From: Aerococcus sp. HMSC062A02
GTDB taxonomy: Bacteria; Bacillota; Bacilli; Lactobacillales; Aerococcaceae
DNA: 64,000 bases
Direction of reading: 5' to 3'
Assembly: GCF_001809535.1 (NCBI RefSeq)
Contig: NZ_KV797910.1
Coordinates: 270,560 to 334,559 of the forward strand
Below the pieces are notes generated by a model. That model ran no database searches. It was not told the origin of the DNA and saw only the letters and a list, made by a program, of their open reading frames with translations. This document shows positions 1 through 8,288 of the stretch, in pieces. A program made the translations under genes and the position numbers. Positions within the stretch are counted from its first letter, which is position 1. Every line of letters starts with the position of its first letter.

Positions 1-1
1 T

Positions 2-1237
2 AACCAGGTCAAAAACTTGCCTGCCGACTTAGCCCAAGCCCTCTATGGTCAACCCTTGTTTACTTCTGTTTCGCAGTTGGAACTTTTTAATAAGGATCCC
101 TTCTCTTATTACCTGGTCTACGGTTTACGACTAAGGGAAAGGGAGCGGATGCAGCTCGATCCCATTCAGACCGGGAACTACTACCATGGCCTCCTCCAGG
201 CTTTCTTTGACCGTGTGCTAAAGGACCGGATCGCGATAGAAGATTTAAGTGCCGACCGAGTTTATAGCTTGTTGAAAGATTTGGTGGCCCAAGCTCTCGA
301 AGATGAGGCCAATACCATTTTTACAACCAGTGCGCGTTTTAGCTGGATGAACCACTCTCTCAACCGGACGCTCTACCAAGTGATCCAACAAATCATTCGC
401 CAACAGCGGGTAACTAAGCCGCGGATTCGGGCGAATGAATTATCTTTTGGTTTAGCGGGTAATTCCCAGAACAACCTGCCGGCTTATGAGCTTAGCCTAA
501 CTGAGGGACAGTCAGTCTTCTTGCGGGGCCGAATCGACCGCTTAGATACTTGGCAGTATGAAGGGATCGACTACCTGCAAGTGGTGGACTATAAATCGTC
601 TAAGCAGTCTTACCAATTCCGGCATATCTATGAAGGCCTCTCCCTTCAACTCTTTGCCTATGCCCAAGTAGCTTTAAGGGCTGACCAAGGAGGAGAGGGG
701 GCAGAAGTTTTTGGCACCTTCCACCAGCTTGTGTCTGACCAAGTCCGTCCCATCAAAAAAGAAGCCGATTTTCAAGGAACGGCCTTAGAAACCATGCCTA
801 AAAATTATCAATTAACGGGCTATTATTTGGCTGATCTGGACCTGCTTCAAGCGATCGATCCGACAACCGATGAAAAAGAGAGCTCACTCAGCTATCCTTA
901 TAAATGGAATAAAAATTTTGTCCTAAAGAAAGATGCTTACGGCTTAAACCGCCAGGAATGGACCTGGCTCTTAGACTTTGTTGATGACAAGATCCGTCAG
1001 ACCGCTCAAGCTATCCTAGAAGGCGAGATTGCACTGGCTCCCTTGCGCCAGGATAAGGAAAGTCTCTATATTCCGTCCCTCCAGTACCCACTGAATGCGA
1101 TTGCCTGTTTTGATCCAGTTGATGGGGGCAACCGCTACCGGGATTGGGGCTTGACGGCTAATGACCGCCAGACCTTCTTCCAAGAAATCCAGCAAGCACT
1201 TGAAGAGAAAGGAGCTTTAGATGATGAAAGATCCTAA
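2..1237 (+). CDS. rexB: ATP-dependent nuclease subunit RexB (AddB family), 3' part; 5' end outside window
   Basis: This is the C-terminal part of the second subunit of the RexAB/AddAB helicase-nuclease, which processes double-strand breaks for RecA loading. The frame is open from base 2, so the true start lies upstream and the TTG at 17 is only internal. The PD-(D/E)xK nuclease core is visible: a GRIDRLD segment near 526-546 and the catalytic DYK triplet at 587-595. The four cysteines that hold a 4Fe-4S cluster in Bacillus AddB are missing. The position that reads CPF in AddB reads DPF here (about 88-96), and only one Cys is seen in the C-terminal part. This fits the RexB branch known from streptococci and lactococci. 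It overlaps rexA by 17 bases, as expected for coupled translation. Confidence 0.9.
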   Translation, partial: NQVKNLPADLAQALYGQPLFTSVSQLELFNKDPFSYYLVYGLRLRERERMQLDPIQTGNYYHGLLQAFFDRVLKDRIAIEDLSADRVYSLLKDLVAQALEDEANTIFTTSARFSWMNHSLNRTLYQVIQQIIRQQRVTKPRIRANELSFGLAGNSQNNLPAYELSLTEGQSVFLRGRIDRLDTWQYEGIDYLQVVDYKSSKQSYQFRHIYEGLSLQLFAYAQVALRADQGGEGAEVFGTFHQLVSDQVRPIKKEADFQGTALETMPKNYQLTGYYLADLDLLQAIDPTTDEKESSLSYPYKWNKNFVLKKDAYGLNRQEWTWLLDFVDDKIRQTAQAILEGEIALAPLRQDKESLYIPSLQYPLNAIACFDPVDGGNRYRDWGLTANDRQTFFQEIQQALEEKGALDDERS

Positions 1238-4200
1238 GCGTCTGACTGAGCTGCCCTTGCAGAGCGAAGGGGATCGGCAGACGCCTGAACAATGGCAGGC
1301 TACCTACCAGGAGGGGGATAATCTACTGGTCGCAGCCTCTGCCGGGTCAGGGAAGACCCGGGTTTTAGTGGAACGCATCCTCCAAAAATTAAAACGTGGC
1401 TATCAGCTGCTCGACTTCCTCGTGGTAACCTTTACAGAATTAGCAGCCAGTGAGATGAAGGACCGGATTGAAGCAGAACTCAAGATGGCTATTAACCAAG
1501 CCACGGATGAAGACCTGCGCCGCCACTTAACCGTACAAATAGGCCAGGTCAGTCAGGCTCATATTTCTACTATCGATGCTTTCTGCCGGCAAGTTATCCA
1601 GCGCTTCTATTATTTAATCGAGATGGATCCTAACTACCGCCTGGTGACGGATGTGACGGAGAATTTTTTGATTAAAGATGAAGTTTGGCAGCGGCTGAAG
1701 GAGGAGCGCTTAGCGAGCAATGATGAGGCTTATCTCTTAGTTGCCGAGAATTTCAGTGATGGCCGGCGCGATGAGGGCATTGACCAGTTGATCTTTGACC
1801 TCTATGACAAGGCCCGGTCCCATGCTGATCCTAAGGCTTGGCTAGAGTCATTGCTGGCTTATTACCATACGGCTGACTCCTATGACCAATCGCCTCTCTT
1901 CCAGGAAGCTGTGAAACCCGAGATCCACCGGCAATTAGCTGACATCAAGGCGCGTTTGATCCGTATTGATAATGACTTGCCCCGCTACTTAGCGCCTGGT
2001 TTTGAGAAAATGTCGGAAGCTGGTCTGCAATTACAAATTAAACAGGTGTCTGGCCTAGTCGAGGGCTTAGACCAGATGACCTACCAAGACTTATTTGAAA
2101 GCTTCCAATCTCGTCCTTGGCCTAGTTTGCCGCGTCGAAGCAAGAAAGACTTCGAAGATGATGATGAGATCTATGCTTTGAGCGCAAACTACAAGGAACG
2201 AATTGACCAGGTTAAAGCGGATTATGAGAAATTGCAGGCCGACTGGTTGGCTTTTTCCGACCAGAGTCAAAAATGGATGCTCGACCAGTCCGGAAACTTG
2301 GCCCAAGCTTTAGTTGAAACTGTCATTGCCTTCATCGATGCCATGGCAGCCTACCGTGACCAGGAAAATGTCTTAGACTTTGCGGAAATCGAACTGCGCG
2401 CTTATGCGATTTTGACTTCTGATGGCGGTGAGAATGAGGCACGCGCATACTACCAAGAACGCTTTTCTGAAATTATGGTCGATGAGTACCAGGATGTGAA
2501 CGAACTCCAGGATGCGATCTTGACCACTATGTCCCGCCAAGGCTATGACAATAATATGTTCATGGTGGGCGATGTCAAGCAGAGCATCTACCGCTTCCGT
2601 TTCGCTGAACCCGGGCTCTTTGTCGGGAAGTATAAGGCTTATGCGGAGGGGAAAGGGGGGCAGCGGATCGATCTGTTGAAGAATTTCCGTAGCCGCCATG
2701 ATGTTCTGCACTTAACAAATTATGTCTTTAGGCAGTTGATGGCGGATGATATTGGCCAGGTCCTTTATGATGACCAGGCTCAACTGATTACGGGCTATAC
2801 AGCTTATCCAGACCAGGCCCAGATGATTCCTGAATTATTAATTTTTGATAGTCAAGACCTGGACCAGGTCGAAGATGACTTAGAGGATAGTGATGCTGGC
2901 CAGGCAGAATTGATCGCCCAACGCATCCAAACTATGATCGAATCGGGCTTTCCCATCTATGACAAGGCCTCAGGGGAAGAGCGTCCCATCCGCTATGATG
3001 ATATCGTCATCCTCAGCCCAACGCGCAAGCACCACTTACAGGTAGAGGAAGTCTTTAAGCGCTATCAAATCCCTCTGGCCCTGGATAAGTTGACCAATTA
3101 CTTTAAGCGGACAGAGATTATGATTATGGTCAACCTGCTTAAGATTATTGACAATCCCTACCAAGATATTCCCTTAGTTTCTGTTCTCCGTTCGGCTATT
3201 GTAGGCTTGGATGAAGTCGACCTGGCTAAGATTCGCCTCGTTGATAAGTCCGTCCATTACTATGAGGCTCTTTTAGCTTATATGGAGACCGCCGACCGCC
3301 GGACAAGCTTGTTTAAGAAGGTCCAGCATTTTATGGCATCCTTGGAGACTTGGCGGCAATACTCCCGCCAGCAAGCGATCGCTGCTTTGATTTGGCGGAT
3401 CTACCAGGATACGGCCTTCTTGTCTTATGTGGCTGCCATGCCCAATGGTATCCAGCGACAGAGTAACCTGCACGGCTTTTACAAGCAAGCCGAACAATTT
3501 GAAGCCAAGCAATTTAGGGGGCTCTTCCAATTTATCCGCTTTATTGAGATGATCTATGAGCGGGATAATGACTTGGAAAGTCCTCAATTGGTCGATCCAG
3601 ACCAGAATGTTGTCCAATTGATGACCGTCCATGCCAGTAAGGGTCTGGAATTTCCAGTCGTCTTCTACTTGAACTTGTCCAAGGGCTTTAACCGCCAGGA
3701 TTTTCAAGCTAATGTCATTGTCAATGATAAAGTGGGCCTTGGCCTCAAGGTTAATGACCGCCAAGAGCAAATCTCTTACACCAGTGCCTTGCATAAAATG
3801 GCTGGCCTAGAAGCTAAAGAAGAGAGCCTGGCAGAAGAAATGCGGAAATTGTATGTGGCCTTTACCCGGGCTGAACAAAAATTAATCTTAGTGGCCAGTG
3901 TGGATGATGGGGAGAAGGCCTTGGCGAGCTGGACCCATCCGGCAGTGGGTGAAGAACGCCTGGCCAAGAGCTATCGCTTAGGAGCCAGGAGCCTTTTGGA
4001 TTGGATCGGTCCGGCTATTGTCCGTCATCCGGATGTACAGAAGGATTTTAGGGGAAGTATAGAGGGTGCCGAGTCATTAGAGCCAAAAGATCCTTTCCAT
4101 ATCAAGTTAGCTTTTGTGAATGGTGAAGATTTAGTGAGAGACCGCGACCACTTTCTCCATGGGGGGCGTGAAAGAGAGAGGAATTCAGATGAACAGGCTA

Positions 4201-4961
4201 GGGCTGACCAGGTCTTATTAGTTCCTGAGGCAGACTACCGCTACCCCTATCATCTGGCCACGCAAACTGCTAGCTACCAATCGGTGAGTGAGCTCAAACG
4301 TCTCTTGCAGGAACCACTCGACCATGAATTAGCAGTATGGGAAGATGGCCAAGTCCGTCCTCGAAAGCCTGCCCGCCGTTATGTGAATCCGGACTGGGAG
4401 CGGCCTCATTTTATCCAAACGGAAGAGCAGGCTGACCCCCGTGCGATTGGATCAGCGGCCCACTTGCTTATGCAGTGGCTACCCCTCGACCAGTCGCCCA
4501 GTGCCCAGGCTTTTGAAGCCCTCTTTGACCGCTTGGTAGACCAAGGGGCCCTAGAAGCTTCCCTTGAGGCAGAGCTTGACTTTGACCGCTTGGCCGCTTT
4601 CTATGAAACGGATACCGGTCGCTGGCTGCTCAGCAAAAAAGACCAGCTATACCGTGAAAAGAGCTTCTCACTCCTGATGCCAGCTAAGGAAATCTTCTAC
4701 GACCTGGAAGCTTCGGACAAGCTGCTCATCCACGGGACCATCGATGGCTTCGTCGTTTTAGAAGATTCACTGGTACTCTATGATTTCAAGACGGACCGTT
4801 TGGCCTATCTTTCTATGGACCAGCAAGCAGAACGCTTTGCGGAACGCTATCAGGTGCAAATGGATATCTATGCAAGAGCCCTAGAGAATATCTACCAGAA
4901 GCCTGTCCAAGACAAGTGGATCATTGCTTTAGAAAATTTAAAGACATTTTCTTTAAAATAG
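1221..4961 (+). CDS. rexA: ATP-dependent helicase/nuclease subunit RexA (AddA)
   Basis: A UvrD/Rep-type superfamily 1A helicase fused to a C-terminal PD-(D/E)xK nuclease, 1246 residues, the usual family length. Walker A is ASAGSGKT at residues 39-46. The Walker B/UvrD box appears as VDEYQDVN around residue 420. Near residue 800 the VHASKGLEFP helicase motif is clear. The nuclease site is HGTIDGF followed by DFKTD (D1175, D1188, K1190). The start is the first of two ATG codons, preceded by AAAGGAG, and overlaps the end of rexB. With RexB it forms the repair complex that resects DNA ends in the cytoplasm. A promoter for the next tRNA follows directly, and no clear terminator separates them. Confidence 0.95.
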   Translation: MMKDPKRLTELPLQSEGDRQTPEQWQATYQEGDNLLVAASAGSGKTRVLVERILQKLKRGYQLLDFLVVTFTELAASEMKDRIEAELKMAINQATDEDLRRHLTVQIGQVSQAHISTIDAFCRQVIQRFYYLIEMDPNYRLVTDVTENFLIKDEVWQRLKEERLASNDEAYLLVAENFSDGRRDEGIDQLIFDLYDKARSHADPKAWLESLLAYYHTADSYDQSPLFQEAVKPEIHRQLADIKARLIRIDNDLPRYLAPGFEKMSEAGLQLQIKQVSGLVEGLDQMTYQDLFESFQSRPWPSLPRRSKKDFEDDDEIYALSANYKERIDQVKADYEKLQADWLAFSDQSQKWMLDQSGNLAQALVETVIAFIDAMAAYRDQENVLDFAEIELRAYAILTSDGGENEARAYYQERFSEIMVDEYQDVNELQDAILTTMSRQGYDNNMFMVGDVKQSIYRFRFAEPGLFVGKYKAYAEGKGGQRIDLLKNFRSRHDVLHLTNYVFRQLMADDIGQVLYDDQAQLITGYTAYPDQAQMIPELLIFDSQDLDQVEDDLEDSDAGQAELIAQRIQTMIESGFPIYDKASGEERPIRYDDIVILSPTRKHHLQVEEVFKRYQIPLALDKLTNYFKRTEIMIMVNLLKIIDNPYQDIPLVSVLRSAIVGLDEVDLAKIRLVDKSVHYYEALLAYMETADRRTSLFKKVQHFMASLETWRQYSRQQAIAALIWRIYQDTAFLSYVAAMPNGIQRQSNLHGFYKQAEQFEAKQFRGLFQFIRFIEMIYERDNDLESPQLVDPDQNVVQLMTVHASKGLEFPVVFYLNLSKGFNRQDFQANVIVNDKVGLGLKVNDRQEQISYTSALHKMAGLEAKEESLAEEMRKLYVAFTRAEQKLILVASVDDGEKALASWTHPAVGEERLAKSYRLGARSLLDWIGPAIVRHPDVQKDFRGSIEGAESLEPKDPFHIKLAFVNGEDLVRDRDHFLHGGRERERNSDEQARADQVLLVPEADYRYPYHLATQTASYQSVSELKRLLQEPLDHELAVWEDGQVRPRKPARRYVNPDWERPHFIQTEEQADPRAIGSAAHLLMQWLPLDQSPSAQAFEALFDRLVDQGALEASLEAELDFDRLAAFYETDTGRWLLSKKDQLYREKSFSLLMPAKEIFYDLEASDKLLIHGTIDGFVVLEDSLVLYDFKTDRLAYLSMDQQAERFAERYQVQMDIYARALENIYQKPVQDKWIIALENLKTFSLK

Positions 4962-4963
4962 AC

Positions 4964-4993
4964 TTGTCTTCATGAAAGATTATGTGCTATAAT
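4964..4993 (+). promoter_or_regulatory. Promoter of tRNA-Gly
   Basis: A -35 box TTGTCT (4964-4969) and a perfect -10 box TATAAT (4988-4993) with an 18-base spacer; the mature tRNA begins 26 bases after the -10 box. The stretch ATGTGCTATAAT is repeated in the rpsB promoter at 11492-11503. Confidence 0.75.
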
Positions 4994-5018
4994 ATTCTTG
5001 TTGTTATTTATAGCACAT

Positions 5019-5089
5019 GCGGGTGTAGTTTAGTGGTAAAACAGTAGCTTCCCAAGCTATCGTCGCGAGTTCGATTCTCGTCACCCGCT
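5019..5089 (+). tRNA. tRNA-Gly(CCC)
   Basis: A 71-base cloverleaf. The acceptor stem GCGGGTG (5019-5025) pairs with CACCCGC (5082-5088), with U as discriminator. The anticodon stem GTAGC/GCTAT encloses the loop TTCCCAA, which puts CCC at positions 34-36. The T arm carries GTTCGATTC. CCA is not encoded. The CCC anticodon reads GGG; many Firmicutes rely on the UCC isoacceptor for that codon, so this is a supplementary glycine tRNA. Confidence 0.95.
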
Positions 5090-5104
5090 TAATAAGACCC
5101 ATTC

Positions 5105-5132
5105 AAGTGAGGAAGTTTTCCTCACTTTTTTT
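5105..5132 (+). terminator. Rho-independent terminator of tRNA-Gly
   Basis: A 10-bp perfect stem AAGTGAGGAA (5105-5114)/TTCCTCACTT (5118-5127) with a 3-base loop, followed by a run of T. Confidence 0.85.
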
Positions 5133-5150
5133 CATAAGAGGAGGCTTTTG

Positions 5151-5744
5151 ATGAAATATTATGCGGTGCGTAAGGGCCGGAAACCTGGTATTTATCGGTC
5201 TTGGGCAGAGTGCCAGGACCAAGTTTCTGGCTATCCGAATGCTGAATTCAAATCCTTTAAAGACAAGGCTGAGGCCGAGGCTTTCTTGGGGAAGGCTTCA
5301 AGTTCTCAGCCCCGTAGAGCTGAGATGGAAGCCTATGTCGATGGCTCTTACCAGCCAAAGACCAAGACTTATGGTTACGGTGGTGTGATCCTCTACCAGG
5401 GCCAGGAATTGACCTATAAGGGCGGAGGCAAAAAAGCAGAGCTCCTTAAGATGCGGAATGTCTCAGGGGAAATGATTGCTGCTATGAAGGCAGTCGTCTA
5501 TGCCCTCGACCAAGGAGTGAATCACTTAGCTCTCTACTATGACTACGCTGGAATTGAGAAGTGGGCGACTGGGGACTGGCAAGCTAAGAATGCTTATACC
5601 CAAGCCTATCGTGACTTTATGCAAGAGAAGGGCAAGCAGGTTCAGATTCACTTCCATAAAGTTGCTGCCCACACTGGTAACCGCTATAATGAATGGGCAG
5701 ACCAGCTGGCTAAAGCGGGTAGCCAGAAGGTCCAAGAAGATTGA
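5151..5744 (+). CDS. rnhA: Ribonuclease HI with N-terminal hybrid-binding domain
   Basis: Cleaves RNA in RNA:DNA hybrids (R-loops, primers). 197 residues. The N-terminal ~45 residues (KYYAVRKGRKPGIYRSWAEC...) are the caulimovirus-type hybrid-binding domain that is typical of eukaryotic and some Firmicute RNase H1 proteins. The catalytic domain follows, with the DEDD residues visible in YVDGS, SGEM, YYDY and NEWAD. A TTG lies in frame at 5148, but ATG at 5151 has the better spacing from AAGAGGAGG (5135-5143). It starts just after the tRNA-Gly terminator and ends 13 bases before lspA, so the two are probably co-transcribed. Some family members of this type are nearly inactive in vivo; the intact acidic residues suggest that this one is active. 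Confidence 0.88.
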   Translation: MKYYAVRKGRKPGIYRSWAECQDQVSGYPNAEFKSFKDKAEAEAFLGKASSSQPRRAEMEAYVDGSYQPKTKTYGYGGVILYQGQELTYKGGGKKAELLKMRNVSGEMIAAMKAVVYALDQGVNHLALYYDYAGIEKWATGDWQAKNAYTQAYRDFMQEKGKQVQIHFHKVAAHTGNRYNEWADQLAKAGSQKVQED

Positions 5745-5757
5745 AAGGAGCCTTAAG

Positions 5758-6222
5758 ATGTGGATTGCTTGCTTAATTATTGTCTTGAGCCTAGTCCTTG
5801 ACCAAGTCGTTAAGGGGTGGACCGTGAGTCACTTGGCCCTACTCGAGAGCCAGCCTCTCATTCCTCAAGTGTTATCGCTCCAGTACATCCAAAATCGCGG
5901 AGCAGCTTGGGGCATGTTGGAAGGGCAGATGGGCTTCTTCTTTGTCATCACCCTTGTGGTCGTGGCTGTCCTAGCCTATACCCTTTATAAAGAGAGAAAT
6001 CAGGCCCTTTTGTTGCGTCTAGCTCTCAGTCTAATGATCGGTGGGGCGCTAGGTAACTTTATTGACCGCATGAGACTCGGTTATGTGGTGGATATGTTCC
6101 GTTTAGACATTATTGATTTTCCTATTTTCAATGTGGCGGATATTTGTTTGACCCTAGGCGTCTTTTTGTGCTTAATTTACTTATTATTTTTTGAGGGGGA
6201 TGACCATGCTAAGCATTCATGA
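5758..6222 (+). CDS. lspA: Lipoprotein signal peptidase II
   Basis: An aspartyl membrane peptidase that removes signal peptides from diacylglyceryl-modified prolipoproteins. 154 residues with four hydrophobic segments. The family motifs are present: NRGAAWG (46-52), GALGNFIDR with catalytic D103, and FNVADICL with D128. A longer reading frame is open upstream inside rnhA, but ATG at 5758 follows GAAAGGAGC and gives the usual protein length. It overlaps rluD by 17 bases; the lspA-rluD pair is common in Firmicutes. Likely clients in this window are the three lipoproteins at 38.7 and 48.4-49.5 kb. Confidence 0.95.
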   Translation: MWIACLIIVLSLVLDQVVKGWTVSHLALLESQPLIPQVLSLQYIQNRGAAWGMLEGQMGFFFVITLVVVAVLAYTLYKERNQALLLRLALSLMIGGALGNFIDRMRLGYVVDMFRLDIIDFPIFNVADICLTLGVFLCLIYLLFFEGDDHAKHS

Positions 6223-7117
6223 TAAGTGGACGGTGGACCAAGACCAGGGGCGCTTAGACCGCTACCTGGCTGAAATTTACCCCCAACATAGCCGCAGTGA
6301 AATTAAGACTTGGATTCAAGAGGCTGCAGTCAAGGTGAACCAAGGAGTCGTTAAGGCTTCCTATAAGGTTGAAGCTGGGGATGTCATTAGTGTGGACCTA
6401 GACCAGGAAGACCAGGTACTCCATATAGAAGCAGAAGCCATCGATTTGGACATTATTTATGAAGATGATGCCTTCTTGGTGGTCAATAAGACCCAGGGGC
6501 AGGTTGTCCATCCTTCGCCTGGCCATGAAGGGGGCACCCTGGTCAATGCCTTGGTCTACCATTGCGACCACTTATCGGACTGCGGGGAAAGTTTCCGCCC
6601 CGGAATTGTCCACCGTATTGATAAGGACACGAGTGGGCTCTTAGTGGTCGCTAAGACCAACCAGGCCCACCAAGCACTGACCCAGCAAATTCAAGATAAG
6701 ACACTGAAACGGGAGTACCTGGCCCTCGTTTACGGGCAAATCTTTGAACAATCTGGAACAATTGACGCTGGGATCCGCCGCCATCCCGTTCATCGCACCC
6801 GCTTTGAAGTTTCAGAAGAGGGGCGGCCGGCCCGGACCCATTTCCAGCTCTTACACCAGTATGGTGGATATAGTCTCCTGTCCTTAGTTTTGGAAACAGG
6901 ACGCACCCATCAAATCCGCGTTCATTTAGACTTTATTGGTCATCCGGTCGTAGACGACCCCTTATATGCCAAGGGCCACCAGCAAGATTTTTTCGATGAT
7001 AAAGGCCAGCTCCTCCACGCCCACCGTTTGACTCTCAAGCATCCTGTGACGGGGGAAGAAATGTGCTTTGAAGCGGATTTGCCCGACCACTTCCAAAATA
7101 TTTTAGGAGCTATTTAA
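6206..7117 (+). CDS. rluD: 23S rRNA pseudouridine synthase, RluD/RluA family
   Basis: Isomerises uridine to pseudouridine in large-subunit rRNA. 303 residues: an N-terminal S4-like RNA-binding domain (about 12-60), then the RluA catalytic domain. The catalytic motif HRIDKDTSGLLVVAK holds the nucleophilic Asp139, and the GRTHQIRVHL motif sits further on. ATG codons at 6200 and 6206 are both possible; GAGGGGG at 6193-6199 favours 6206. In many Firmicutes pyrR and other pyr genes follow this gene, but here a separate promoter and a small membrane protein follow. Which uridines it modifies cannot be told from sequence. Confidence 0.9.
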   Translation: MLSIHDKWTVDQDQGRLDRYLAEIYPQHSRSEIKTWIQEAAVKVNQGVVKASYKVEAGDVISVDLDQEDQVLHIEAEAIDLDIIYEDDAFLVVNKTQGQVVHPSPGHEGGTLVNALVYHCDHLSDCGESFRPGIVHRIDKDTSGLLVVAKTNQAHQALTQQIQDKTLKREYLALVYGQIFEQSGTIDAGIRRHPVHRTRFEVSEEGRPARTHFQLLHQYGGYSLLSLVLETGRTHQIRVHLDFIGHPVVDDPLYAKGHQQDFFDDKGQLLHAHRLTLKHPVTGEEMCFEADLPDHFQNILGAI

Positions 7118-7130
7118 GCACTAAATTCAT

Positions 7131-7159
7131 TTTACAAGCGCCGGGATCTTTAGTAGAAT
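7131..7159 (+). promoter_or_regulatory. Promoter of the yneF-like gene
   Basis: TTTACA (7131-7136) and TAGAAT (7154-7159) with an ideal 17-base spacer, 37 bases before the start codon. Confidence 0.65.
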
Positions 7160-7196
7160 GATTGAGTATAAGCTTTGCAGAGAGGAGAGAAGCCAG

Positions 7197-7418
7197 ATGA
7201 CAACAGGAATTTGGATTTTAATTGTAATTTTAGCCTTAGTTGCTGGGATTGCTATCGGCATTTATATTGCACGTCGTACGATGGACAGCTATTTTGAGAA
7301 GAATTCACCTATCTCAGAAGATATGATCCGTCAAATGATGGCATCCATGGGACAAAAGCCTTCTGAAAAACGAGTGCGCCAAATTATGAATTCAATGAAA
7401 ACAAGCCATAAAAAATAA
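7197..7418 (+). CDS. yneF: Small membrane protein, YneF family (UPF0154)
   Basis: 73 residues, one N-terminal transmembrane helix (about residues 4-25) and a basic cytoplasmic tail. The conserved family core is visible: NSPISEDMIRQMMASMGQKPSE followed by RQIMNSM. The function is unknown in all species I know of. The longer frame from 7158 has no ribosome site; ATG at 7197 follows GAGAGGAGAGAAGCC. It has its own promoter and is closed by a two-hairpin terminator, so it is a single-gene unit. Confidence 0.85.
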   Translation: MTTGIWILIVILALVAGIAIGIYIARRTMDSYFEKNSPISEDMIRQMMASMGQKPSEKRVRQIMNSMKTSHKK

Positions 7419-7425
7419 ACATAGT

Positions 7426-7489
7426 CCGCTTGCCAGCTTTTGTCTCTGCCCTCTATAAGGGCTTCCTAGCTGACAAGTGGGTGTTTTTT
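7426..7489 (+). terminator. Two-hairpin terminator after yneF
   Basis: An outer stem CCGCTTGCCAGCT (7426-7438)/AGCTGACAAGTGG (7468-7480), with G-U pairs, encloses a small inner hairpin GCCCT/AGGGC (7448-7462). The tail is GTGTTTTTT. Confidence 0.7.
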
Positions 7490-7511
7490 AATTAAAGGGG
7501 GCCGGTCGCTG

Positions 7512-8165
7512 ATGTACCGTTTTTTTGTGATTTTGATTCGTTGGCTGTTGCGTGTGGTGAACGGTAAGCCGCACTATGAATTCCATCCCGACTATTCGGC
7601 CGATGAAACCTATGTTGTGGTGAGCCCACACCGTTCCTTACTGGATCCACCGGTGATTGCGGCCGCCTTGTATCCAGATACGGTTTTCTTTTTAGCAAAA
7701 AAGGAACTCTTTGATATTCCGGTCTTTGGTTGGTTGATCCGCAAGGCGGGCATGATTCCGATCGACCGGTCCAAACCAGGTCGGGCTGCGATGAAAGAAT
7801 GCTTAAAAGAATTGAAGGCAGGCCACAATATTGGGATCTTTCCCACCGGCTCCCGTTATTCTGCAAAAATCAAGCCCGGGGCCTCCATGCTGGCTGGCAT
7901 GAGTAAGAAACGACTCTTGCCGGTCGTTTACCAGGGCCCTTTAGAAGTCAAGGGGCTCTTTAGCCGGAAAGCAGAAAATCGGGTGAAGGTTCGGGTCGGC
8001 GCCCCTATCGACTTGCCAGATAAGAAACGTTTAAAGGATGAAGATCTAGAGGCCTTAGATAAGGCCATTGCGACAGCTTTTGAAGTTACAGGCGCCGCCC
8101 TTGATCCGACCTATCACTATGACATCGAGGGGGCCCAGGCCAAGCATAAGCAGAAGAATAAATAA
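7512..8165 (+). CDS. plsC: 1-acyl-sn-glycerol-3-phosphate acyltransferase
   Basis: Adds the second acyl chain in phosphatidic acid synthesis at the membrane. 217 residues. The HX4D motif is HRSLLD (about residues 41-46). Motif II (GMIPIDR) and a motif III variant FPTGSR are present; most PlsC enzymes have FPEGTR. From memory, relaxed forms such as FPSGSR occur in lactic bacteria, so this is probably a lineage trait and not loss of function. The ribosome site is AAAGGGGG at 7494-7501, with slightly long spacing. It makes the substrate for CdsA, encoded at 15.7 kb. Confidence 0.87.
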   Translation: MYRFFVILIRWLLRVVNGKPHYEFHPDYSADETYVVVSPHRSLLDPPVIAAALYPDTVFFLAKKELFDIPVFGWLIRKAGMIPIDRSKPGRAAMKECLKELKAGHNIGIFPTGSRYSAKIKPGASMLAGMSKKRLLPVVYQGPLEVKGLFSRKAENRVKVRVGAPIDLPDKKRLKDEDLEALDKAIATAFEVTGAALDPTYHYDIEGAQAKHKQKNK

Positions 8166-8206
8166 AAGTAAGAGGCTGGGACTTAGTTTTCGGTCTCTTT
8201 TACTTT
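8165..8206 (+). terminator. Terminator after plsC
   Basis: AAAGTAAGAGG pairs with TTTTACTTT plus G-U pairs (8165-8175 with about 8196-8206). The left arm contains GAGGCTGGGAC, a motif often seen in terminator-like elements of Lactobacillales. Confidence 0.5.
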
Positions 8207-8246
8207 ATCCTGCTATTCTCAGGATAGCGCCATGAAATTCTATTTG

Positions 8247-8255
8247 TGTTATAAT
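8247..8255 (+). promoter_or_regulatory. Extended -10 promoter of the SNF2 helicase gene
   Basis: TGTTATAAT gives a perfect -10 box with the TGn extension. No good -35 box lies 17 bases upstream. Confidence 0.55.
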
Positions 8256-8288
8256 GTATTAATAGGAATAGAGTTTGGGGGAATGAGC

